Positions 16,142-22,000 of a stretch of 24,169 nt of DNA are shown here, piece after piece. The notes under the pieces are model-generated. The model was not told the DNA's origin, searched no databases, and was given only the letters and a program-made list of their open reading frames with translations. This DNA is from Rhodocyclaceae bacterium UBA1310 (GTDB lineage Bacteria; Pseudomonadota; Gammaproteobacteria; Burkholderiales; Rhodocyclaceae): assembly GCA_002307175.1 (NCBI GenBank), contig DBTS01000110.1:1-24169 (forward strand), written 5' to 3'. The translations under genes and the position numbers were made by a program. The stretch's first letter is position 1; each line of letters begins with the position of its first letter.

Positions 16142-16881
16142 GCGACGTTGGCTTCCTCGCCCAGATAGGCGCTGCGGACCTTCGGATTGGCGAGCAGGGC
16201 TTCGCCGGAATCGGATAGCGTGATGTTGCCACCATCCATGACATAGCCACGGCTGGAGAATTCCAGGGCGAGGTTGGCATTCTGCTCAACGAGCAGAATC
16301 GTGACCCCTTCCTTCACCACGGTCTGGACGACCTCGAAGATCGTCTCCACCACCAATGGTGCCAGACCCATCGAAGGTTCGTCCAGCAGCAACAGCTTGG
16401 GGCGCGAGAGCAGAGCGCGGCCGATCGCCACCATCTGCTGTTCGCCGCCGGAAAGTGTGCCGGCAACCTGGCCCAGACGTTCCTTGACGCGCGGCAGCAT
16501 CGTGAACACGCGCTCCATGTCCGCCTCAATGCCGTCCTTGTCGTCACGGATGTAGGCCCCCATGCGCAGGTTTTCTTCCACCGTCAGGCGCGTGAAAATG
16601 CCACGGCCTTCCGGCACCAGGGCGATGCCCTGGCGCAGGCGTTGATGGGTCGGCACGTTATTGATGGCCTGGCCCTGATACATCAGCTGACCATCGCGTA
16701 TCGGCAGAGTGCCGGCGATGGCGTTCAGCGTGGTGGTCTTGCCCGCGCCGTTGGCACCGATCAGGCAGACCAGTTCGCCGCTGTAGAGCTCAATGTCGAT
16801 TCCCTTCACCGCCTGGATATGGCCGTAGGAAACCTGGAGTTTCTGCAGCTGCAGAATCGGCGTTTTATCGTTAGTGGGCAT
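16138..16881 (-). CDS. livF: Branched-chain amino acid-type ABC transporter ATPase LivF
   Basis: One of the two ATPases powering the LivHM permease. The 247-residue protein has Walker A GANGAGKT at about 42-49, the signature LSGGEQQ, Walker B LLLLDEPSMGLAP and a switch histidine replaced by the LivF-typical LLVEQN. The ATG at 16881 is chosen because it is preceded by GGGAAG at 8 bases and gives the usual length; the open frame extends to 16953 inside livG. It overlaps the livG 3' end by 11 bases. Confidence 0.96.
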   Translation of the reverse strand: MPTNDKTPILQLQKLQVSYGHIQAVKGIDIELYSGELVCLIGANGAGKTTTLNAIAGTLPIRDGQLMYQGQAINNVPTHQRLRQGIALVPEGRGIFTRLTVEENLRMGAYIRDDKDGIEADMERVFTMLPRVKERLGQVAGTLSGGEQQMVAIGRALLSRPKLLLLDEPSMGLAPLVVETIFEVVQTVVKEGVTILLVEQNANLALEFSSRGYVMDGGNITLSDSGEALLANPKVRSAYLGEEANVA

Positions 16882-17647
16882 GGTGGCTGCTTCCCAGATA
16901 GGCTTCGATGACTTCCTGGTTTTTCTGCACCACCGCCGGCACGTCTTCGGCAATCTTCTTGCCGAAGTTCAGCACCGCTACGCGGTCGCACAGACCCATG
17001 ACCAGTTTCACATCGTGTTCGATGAGCAGAACGGTGACACCGTCACCGCGGATCGTCGAGATCAGTTCGCGCAGTTGCGCGGTTTCCGTGGCATTCATGC
17101 CGGCGGCCGGTTCATCGAGCGCCAGCAGTTGCGGCTCGGTGGCGAGCGCACGGGCAATTTCCAGGCGGCGTTGGTCGCCGTAGGAAAGGTTGCGTGCCAT
17201 CGTCGTGGCAAAACGCTCGATCCCCACGTAGCGCAGCATCTCGTAGGCGCGTTCGGTGATCAGGCGTTCTTCTTCGCGGGTCTTGCGGTTCTGCGTGAGG
17301 ATGCCCCACAGCGAGGCCTTGGAGCGCAGATGGTGGCCGGCCATGACGTTTTCGAGTGCCGTCAGCTCACGGAACAGACGGATGTTCTGGAAGGTGCGCG
17401 CGATGCCGCTTTCCACCACCATATGCGGCTTGCCAAAAGGCAGCTGGGTGCCGGCAAAGATGAATTCGCCCTCTTCCGGCGTGTAGGCACCGGTCATTAC
17501 ATTGAAGAAGGTCGTCTTGCCAGCGCCATTGGGGCCGATCAGGCCATAGATTTCACCCTTGCGGATGGTCAGCGATACATCGGTGAGGGCCTGCAGGCCG
17601 CCGAAACGCTTGTTGATGCCTTTGGCTTCAAAGAGATTGATGGTCAC
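16871..17647 (-). CDS. livG: Branched-chain amino acid-type ABC transporter ATPase LivG
   Basis: The second transporter ATPase, 258 residues. Walker A is GPNGAGKT at 38-45, the signature reads LSYGDQRRLEIARAL, and Walker B is LLALDEPAAGMN, followed by LLIEHDVKLVMGLCDR, all characteristic of LivG. The start codon is a GTG (17645-17647) whose last bases overlap the livM stop (GTGA), a 4-base overlap typical of coupled translation. The length fits the family. Confidence 0.96.
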   Translation of the reverse strand: MTINLFEAKGINKRFGGLQALTDVSLTIRKGEIYGLIGPNGAGKTTFFNVMTGAYTPEEGEFIFAGTQLPFGKPHMVVESGIARTFQNIRLFRELTALENVMAGHHLRSKASLWGILTQNRKTREEERLITERAYEMLRYVGIERFATTMARNLSYGDQRRLEIARALATEPQLLALDEPAAGMNATETAQLRELISTIRGDGVTVLLIEHDVKLVMGLCDRVAVLNFGKKIAEDVPAVVQKNQEVIEAYLGSSHHAH

Positions 17648-18747
17648 GATTGCGCTCCTTTTCCAGCGCGTGCCAGTTCAGGGCGTGAGTAGCGTGCATT
17701 GGCCGGGATCAGACCGGCAGGGCGGAACTGCATCATGAGGATCATGGCCAGCGAGAGGAGCAGCATGCGCAGCACTTCGGGGTCCAGAATCACCTTGCCG
17801 AACAGCTGTTGCTGCACGGGCAGCGCAATGCCGCGCAGCACTTCCGGCAACAGCGACAGGGCAACGGCACCGATGATCACGCCGCCGATGTTGCCCATGC
17901 CGCCAAACACCACCATGGTCAGGATGGCGATGGATTCCATCAGCGAGAAGGATTCTGGCGACACAAAGCCCTGGAAGCTGCCGAACAGCCCACCGGAGAC
18001 ACCACCGAAGGTGGCGCCAAGCGAAAAGGCCAGCAGTTTCATGTTGCGGGTGTTGATGCCGATGGCCTTGGCGGCCAGCTCGTCGTCACGGATGGCAGCC
18101 CAGCCACGCCCGATGCGTGAGATCTGCAGGCGCCGGATCACGATGACGGAACCTACCACGAAGAGCAGGAACAGATAATAGAAACTCACCAGCGGATTGA
18201 TGCGGAAAGTATCCGTGATCTGTACCGCATGTGAAATATCCCACCCGAAGAGGTTCATCGAGTCGAGCATGTTGATGCCCTGTGGGCCATTGGTGATATT
18301 GACCGGGTAGTTCAGGTTGTTCATGAAGATCCGCACGATCTCCCCGAACCCGAGCGTAACGATGGCCAGATAGTCTCCCCGCAGGCGCAGCACCGGGAAG
18401 CCCAGGATGATTCCGGCGCAGGCGGCGAAAGCCGCGCCCAGCGGCAGCACGAGGTAGAAGGGCAGATGCAGGCCGAAATGCGGTGAGGCCAGGAAGGCCC
18501 AGGTGTACGCGCCCACCGCATAGAAGGCGATGTAGCCAAGGTCGAGCAGGCCGGCAAAGCCCACCACGAGGTTCAGGCCCAGCGCCAGCATCACATAGAG
18601 CAGGGCGAAATCCAGTATGCGCACCCAGGTGTTGCCAAACAGCAGGGCAATCATCGGAGCCAGCAGCATCAGGCAGGTAATCAGGCTGCGCGCAGCTTTC
18701 GGATGGCGGTGCCCGAGCCAGGGAATTGCTTCAACAAGTTCGTTCAT
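17644..18747 (-). CDS. livM: Branched-chain amino acid-type ABC transporter permease LivM
   Basis: A 367-residue inner-membrane permease with about eight to ten hydrophobic segments. It shows the LivM signature near the N-terminus (ALGLNLVVGFAGLLDLGYIAFYAVGAY) and the cytoplasmic coupling loop that contacts the ATPase (GRGWAAIRDDELAAKAIGIN), followed by GGVSGGLFG and VVFGGMGNIGGVIIGA. The N- and C-terminal tails are hydrophilic. It pairs with LivH to form the translocation channel. It lies 46 bases after livH. Confidence 0.95.
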   Translation of the reverse strand: MNELVEAIPWLGHRHPKAARSLITCLMLLAPMIALLFGNTWVRILDFALLYVMLALGLNLVVGFAGLLDLGYIAFYAVGAYTWAFLASPHFGLHLPFYLVLPLGAAFAACAGIILGFPVLRLRGDYLAIVTLGFGEIVRIFMNNLNYPVNITNGPQGINMLDSMNLFGWDISHAVQITDTFRINPLVSFYYLFLLFVVGSVIVIRRLQISRIGRGWAAIRDDELAAKAIGINTRNMKLLAFSLGATFGGVSGGLFGSFQGFVSPESFSLMESIAILTMVVFGGMGNIGGVIIGAVALSLLPEVLRGIALPVQQQLFGKVILDPEVLRMLLLSLAMILMMQFRPAGLIPANARYSRPELARAGKGAQS

Positions 18748-18793
18748 AGTGGTCTGATTCTGTGTTCATTCAAATGTTGGCAGGCTGCTGTGC

Positions 18794-19795
18794 TCAAGCG
18801 CGGTCGGAAACGCGTTCGCCGAGCAGGCCGGTCGGGCGGAAGATCAGCACAATGCCGAGGATCACGAAGGCAAAGATGTCCTGATAGTTACTCGACAGCA
18901 ATTCGAAACTCCCGCCGTTGCTGCAGGTCTGGGTCAACGAGGCCCATTGCAGCCAGTGCGGCAGGTTGCACAGATCGGTGGCGGTACCGAGATAGCCCGC
19001 GCCGATGGATTCGACCAGCCCCAGTACGACTCCGCCCAGCATGGCGCCGCCAAGGTTGCCGATGCCCCCCAGCACTGCTGCCGTGAAGGCCTTGATACCG
19101 GGAGTAAAGCCCATCGCGTAGTGTGCTACCCCGTAGTTCGAGGAGAACATCACTCCGGCGACCGCCGCCAGGCCCGAACCGATGATGAAGGTGGTCGAGA
19201 TGATGCGGTTGGTATCTACCCCCATCAGCGAGGCCACCTTGTGGTTTTCAGCCGTGGCACGCATTGCGCGCCCCAGGCGGGTCTTGTTGACCAGCAGGAT
19301 CAGCCCGCCCATGAGCAGCGCCGAGCTGATCAGAATGATGATCTGCACAGGTGTGATGAACACGCCTTCAACCGGCTGCAGTGGCGCGGTCGAGATCAGT
19401 TGCGGGAAATTGTGATAGTTGCGCCCCCAGATGATCATGGCAAGGGTCTGCAGCAGGAACGATACCCCGATGGCCGTGATCAACGGTGCCAGTCGCGGGG
19501 CATTGCGCAGGCGCCGGTAGGCGGTGCGCTCAATCACGTAGCCGAGGATCATGCAGGCCAGCGCTGCCACGACCAGACCGATCAGCAGCATCAGGACCGG
19601 GCTCATGGTCGGGAAATGTTCCTGCAGGAACGAGATGACCTGCAGGGCCACCAGGGCGCCGACCATCAGGATATCGCCGTGAGCAAAGTTGATCAGGCCC
19701 AGAATGCCGTAGACCATGGTGTAGCCAAGCGCGATCAGAGCGTAAACGCTGCCGACCACCAGGCCATTAATGATTTGTTGAAGCAAGGTTTCCAT
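18794..19795 (-). CDS. livH: Branched-chain amino acid-type ABC transporter permease LivH
   Basis: A 333-residue inner-membrane permease. It has the LivH N-terminal signature (GLVVGSVYALIALGYTMVYGILGLINFAHGD), a coupling loop (GRAMRATAENHKVASLMGVD) and an AAVLGGIGNLGGAMLGG segment near the C-terminus. The ATG at 19795 gives the canonical start. The ribosome binding site is weak. The central loop has a short extra stretch containing two cysteines (CNLPHWLQWASLTQTCSNGG), which I have not seen as a general family feature. Confidence 0.95.
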   Translation of the reverse strand: METLLQQIINGLVVGSVYALIALGYTMVYGILGLINFAHGDILMVGALVALQVISFLQEHFPTMSPVLMLLIGLVVAALACMILGYVIERTAYRRLRNAPRLAPLITAIGVSFLLQTLAMIIWGRNYHNFPQLISTAPLQPVEGVFITPVQIIILISSALLMGGLILLVNKTRLGRAMRATAENHKVASLMGVDTNRIISTTFIIGSGLAAVAGVMFSSNYGVAHYAMGFTPGIKAFTAAVLGGIGNLGGAMLGGVVLGLVESIGAGYLGTATDLCNLPHWLQWASLTQTCSNGGSFELLSSNYQDIFAFVILGIVLIFRPTGLLGERVSDRA

Positions 19796-19844
19796 GTTTG
19801 GCGTGAATAATACTTTCCGGGCAAAAAAGAAAAGGATTGTATGT

Positions 19845-19886
19845 AAAACGCCCCGCTTGCAACGGCTGGTGGCCGTCCGCGGGGCG
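19845..19886 (-). terminator. Hairpin terminator/attenuator between livK and livH
   Basis: On the minus strand, 15 bases after the livK stop codon, an 8-bp stem (CGCCCCGC with GCGGGGCG, 19849-19856 and 19879-19886) encloses a second stem (ACGGC/GCCGT) and is followed by TTTT. The short T-run suggests partial termination, which would leave livK transcripts more abundant than those of the membrane and ATPase genes. Confidence 0.75.
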
Positions 19887-19900
19887 CAGGATCATGTTGC

Positions 19901-21016
19901 TCAGGGCTTGATTGGTTCCCAGGCACCAGCCTTGTAGCCGTAGACCGTGATGGCACCGTACTTGGTGTCACCCTTGTCGTCGAAGGCTACATCGCCAGTC
20001 ACACCCTTGAAGTGAATCTTCTTCAGGGCCGGCAGGTACTTGGCCGGTTCCGACGAGCCCGCCGCCTTCATGGCCTCGATCAGTGCCGCTGCTGCATCGT
20101 ACGAGTACGGTGCGTAGTTCTGGATATCCACCCCGAAACGCTTCACGAAGCGGGCCTTGAACGTCTTGTCAGCCAGTTGCGAGACCGGCAGGCCGGCCTG
20201 CGTGCAGTAAGTCGTTTCATTGGCAGCATCACCAGCCAGACGGATGAATTCAGGCGTGCAGCCACCGTCACCCGTCACAAACTTGGCTTTGATGCCCAGC
20301 TGCTTGATCTGCTTGAGCATCGGGCCGCCCTGAGCGTCCATGCCGGAGTAAACAATAACATCGGGGTTCTGCGATTTGATCTTGGTCAGAATCGCCATGA
20401 AGTCTGTTGCCTGATTGTTTGTAAATTCACGTGAGGTGACCTGTCCTCCGTTGCCCTTGACGCCCTTGTCGATTTCGTCAGCCAGACCCTGCCCATACGA
20501 GGTGCGGTCATCAATGATGGCGACCTTCTTGCCGAGCTTGGTGGCGGCGAACTTGCCGATCACGCTACCCTGCTGGGCGTCGTTGGCCATCGTGCGGAAG
20601 ATGTACGGAAAGCCCTGCTGGGTCAGTGTCACGTTGGTCGATGAGGGCGAAATCATCGGGATGCCTGCCTGGTTGTAAATCCGCGAGGCCGGAATCGTGG
20701 TGCCCGAGTTGAGGTGGCCGACAACCCCCTTCACACCCGCATCCACCAGTCGCTGGGCAACGATGTTGCCAGTCTTCGGGTCAGCGGCATCATCTTCGCC
20801 AACCAGTTCGAGTTTCACTTTCTTGCCGCCGATGGTCACACCCTTGGCGTTGTATTCTTCGATTGCCAGGCGGGCGCCGTTTTCATTGTCTTTGCCCATG
20901 TGAGCAATATTGCCAGTCAGCGGCCCGACGTGGCCGATCTTTACTACGGCTTCCTGAGCCTGGGCCATTCCGGCGCAGCATGCGAACACCCCAAACGCAA
21001 TCAAGGTCTTGTTCAT
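19901..21016 (-). CDS. livK: Branched-chain amino acid-type ABC transporter substrate-binding protein
   Basis: This 371-residue periplasmic binding protein (type I fold, Leu/Ile/Val-binding family) delivers substrate to LivHM. A signal peptide ends with AQA at residues 18-20. The mature protein begins near QEAVVKIGHVGPLTG and contains GIPMISPSSTNVTLT and the later YAPYSYDAAAALIEA, typical of the family. The ATG at 21014-21016 is preferred to the TTG one codon earlier because GGAG lies 7 bases before it. The true ligand may be Leu/Ile/Val, another amino acid, an amide or an aromatic acid; this family is broad. Transcription comes from the gap up to 21274. Confidence 0.95.
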   Translation of the reverse strand: MNKTLIAFGVFACCAGMAQAQEAVVKIGHVGPLTGNIAHMGKDNENGARLAIEEYNAKGVTIGGKKVKLELVGEDDAADPKTGNIVAQRLVDAGVKGVVGHLNSGTTIPASRIYNQAGIPMISPSSTNVTLTQQGFPYIFRTMANDAQQGSVIGKFAATKLGKKVAIIDDRTSYGQGLADEIDKGVKGNGGQVTSREFTNNQATDFMAILTKIKSQNPDVIVYSGMDAQGGPMLKQIKQLGIKAKFVTGDGGCTPEFIRLAGDAANETTYCTQAGLPVSQLADKTFKARFVKRFGVDIQNYAPYSYDAAAALIEAMKAAGSSEPAKYLPALKKIHFKGVTGDVAFDDKGDTKYGAITVYGYKAGAWEPIKP

Positions 21017-21105
21017 CAACAGTCTCCAAGAGAAAGAAAAACCTGTCCGAGCCGGTTGGCATTCGTGCAGGATGACTTAAGCCGCGGGCGGATGTTACAC
21101 AAAAG

Positions 21106-21122
21106 AGCATGTTTATTGCCAG
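21106..21122 (-). promoter_or_regulatory. Possible sigma-54-type promoter for livK
   Basis: On the minus strand CTGGCAATAAACATGCT has GG and GC separated by exactly 10 bases, with TGGCA at -24 and ATGCT at -12 (consensus TTGCW). The match is incomplete: the C and G after TGGCA are absent. It would start transcription about 80 bases before livK. Confidence 0.3.
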
Positions 21123-21170
21123 AAAGTGACAGATCCGCTCAACGTGCTCCCCTTTTTATGCAATTTCCGA

Positions 21171-21217
21171 GCCTATTACGCGAGGGATTACGAGAATAGG
21201 CAAACCGAGAATAGGCA
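21171..21217. repeat. Direct and inverted repeat cluster upstream of lipoprotein gene
   Basis: CGAGAATAGGCA occurs twice (21191-21202 and 21206-21217), 15 bases apart start to start. Its AATAGGC core is also present inverted as GCCTATT at 21171-21177. This spacing is not quite two helical turns. It may be an operator array; the factor is unknown. Confidence 0.65.
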
Positions 21218-21274
21218 GTTCTGGGCGACTGGCAGTAGTTTTGAACACAATAAGCCTGTTTCTTGACTGTCGCC

Positions 21275-21787
21275 ATGCGTCCAATCCTGCTAACTGTGAT
21301 CTGCGTCGCGCTTTGTGTGCTGACTGCCTGCCAGGAGGAAACAGGTGGCATCAAGCCGGGGCAGACTACCCTGCCCCAGTTGCTGACCCGCATGGGTCAG
21401 CCCACGATGGTCTGGTCCGATAGTGATGGCACGCTGCAGCTGGAGTTCTCGCATGTTCTGGAGGGTGGGGGCAACTACATGGCCCAGGTGTCAGCGGGGG
21501 GCGTCGTGGTCAGCCTGCAGCAGGTGCTCACCGATAGCGTTGCCGATGGTCTGCAGGCCGGTATGAGCCAGGATCAGGTGCGGCGTCGGCTGGGGCGTCC
21601 GGCGAGCATGGAGGCCGGTGCCGAGGGCGATGTGTGGCACTGGCCCCTGGGAGCAGATGGTCGCCCCGTCGTGTGGCAAGTAGATGCCCATTTTGGTGCA
21701 AGGGGTATATTGCTGGAGGTTCAGCGCAAACACCAGTCGGTCTTGCCCCACCCCGAGGTCCTGGCTGATCATGCTGCCCACTCCTGA
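21275..21787 (+). CDS. Small lipoprotein with two BamE-like repeats
   Basis: The 170-residue protein has a lipoprotein signal with lipobox LTAC (Cys19) at the N-terminus (MRPILLTVICVALCVLTACQ). Two copies of a motif like the SmpA/BamE helix region follow: IKPGQTTLPQLLTRMGQP (about 28-45) and LQAGMSQDQVRRRLGRP (about 107-123), each a Gly-x-Thr/Ser turn, a helix and a LGxP/MGxP end. Function is unknown; it may be an envelope protein related in fold to BamE, but it is not BamE itself. The ATG at 21275 is chosen over an upstream in-frame TTG; the ribosome binding site is poor. Its stop codon abuts the -10 box of the metH transcript. Confidence 0.8.
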   Translation: MRPILLTVICVALCVLTACQEETGGIKPGQTTLPQLLTRMGQPTMVWSDSDGTLQLEFSHVLEGGGNYMAQVSAGGVVVSLQQVLTDSVADGLQAGMSQDQVRRRLGRPASMEAGAEGDVWHWPLGADGRPVVWQVDAHFGARGILLEVQRKHQSVLPHPEVLADHAAHS

Positions 21788-21793
21788 TATAAT
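21788..21793 (+). promoter_or_regulatory. -10 box of the metH riboswitch transcript
   Basis: A perfect TATAAT directly follows the lipoprotein stop codon. Transcription would begin near 21799-21801, at or next to the first base of the riboswitch P1 stem. The -35 region (TGATCA at 21766-21771, 16-base spacer) is weak and lies within the lipoprotein coding sequence. Confidence 0.7.
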
Positions 21794-21797
21794 CGCC

Positions 21798-21898
21798 GGA
21801 TTCCGAGGAGCGTTGCGAGGCCTGCAGTGGCCCCAGGCTCGGAATCCGCCCCGTTTTCTCTGGCAAGCCGGGCGGACCAGATCCAACGGCGCTCACCC
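21798..21898 (+). promoter_or_regulatory. S-adenosylhomocysteine (SAH) riboswitch upstream of metH
   Basis: The sequence matches the SAH riboswitch consensus: CCGAGGAGCGTTGCGAGG (21803-21820), CCCAGGCTCGG (21832-21842) and AACGGCGCTCACC (21885-21897). P1 is a 10-bp perfect stem (21798-21807 with 21838-21847), and GGCC/GGCC with a six-base loop (21819-21832) forms P2. The pseudoknot pairs GAGCG (21808-21812) with CGCTC (21890-21894). An optional hairpin (GCCC/GGGC) fills 21848-21873. Known members turn on SAH-recycling genes when SAH accumulates. Its place 103 bases before metH fits that role, since methionine synthase consumes the homocysteine released from SAH. Confidence 0.95.
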
Positions 21899-21929
21899 GT
21901 GACATGCAATGACATGCATCCAGGGTGAG
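21892..21929 (+). promoter_or_regulatory. Candidate expression-platform helix competing with the aptamer
   Basis: CTCACCC (21892-21898), at the 3' end of the aptamer, is perfectly complementary to GGGTGAG (21923-21929). Inside, ATGCA (21904-21908) pairs with TGCAT (21915-21919). Forming this hairpin would disrupt the pseudoknot. A further helix CCAGGG/CCCTGG (21920-21925 with 21953-21958) excludes it in turn. How this reaches the metH ribosome binding site (21990-21993) is not clear. Confidence 0.5.
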
Positions 21930-22000
21930 GCCATTCATTTCATCCCTGTATCCCCTGGTCGTAGTCATATGCAACGGTGTTGACTGACCGGAGAACCCCT

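Larger units (their letters stand above)
21017..21274. other. Divergent intergenic region, livK / lipoprotein
   Basis: The 258-base gap serves livK (leftward) and the small lipoprotein (rightward). It holds a possible sigma-54-like element (21106-21122, minus) and a repeat cluster (21171-21217). No RNA gene was recognised. Confidence 0.5.

Noticed and set aside
21901..21918. Direct repeat GACATGCA x2 after the riboswitch, considered as an operator (MetJ/MetR-like)
   Set aside because: Only two short copies, and it does not match a regulator motif I can name; it is better explained as part of the alternative hairpin.
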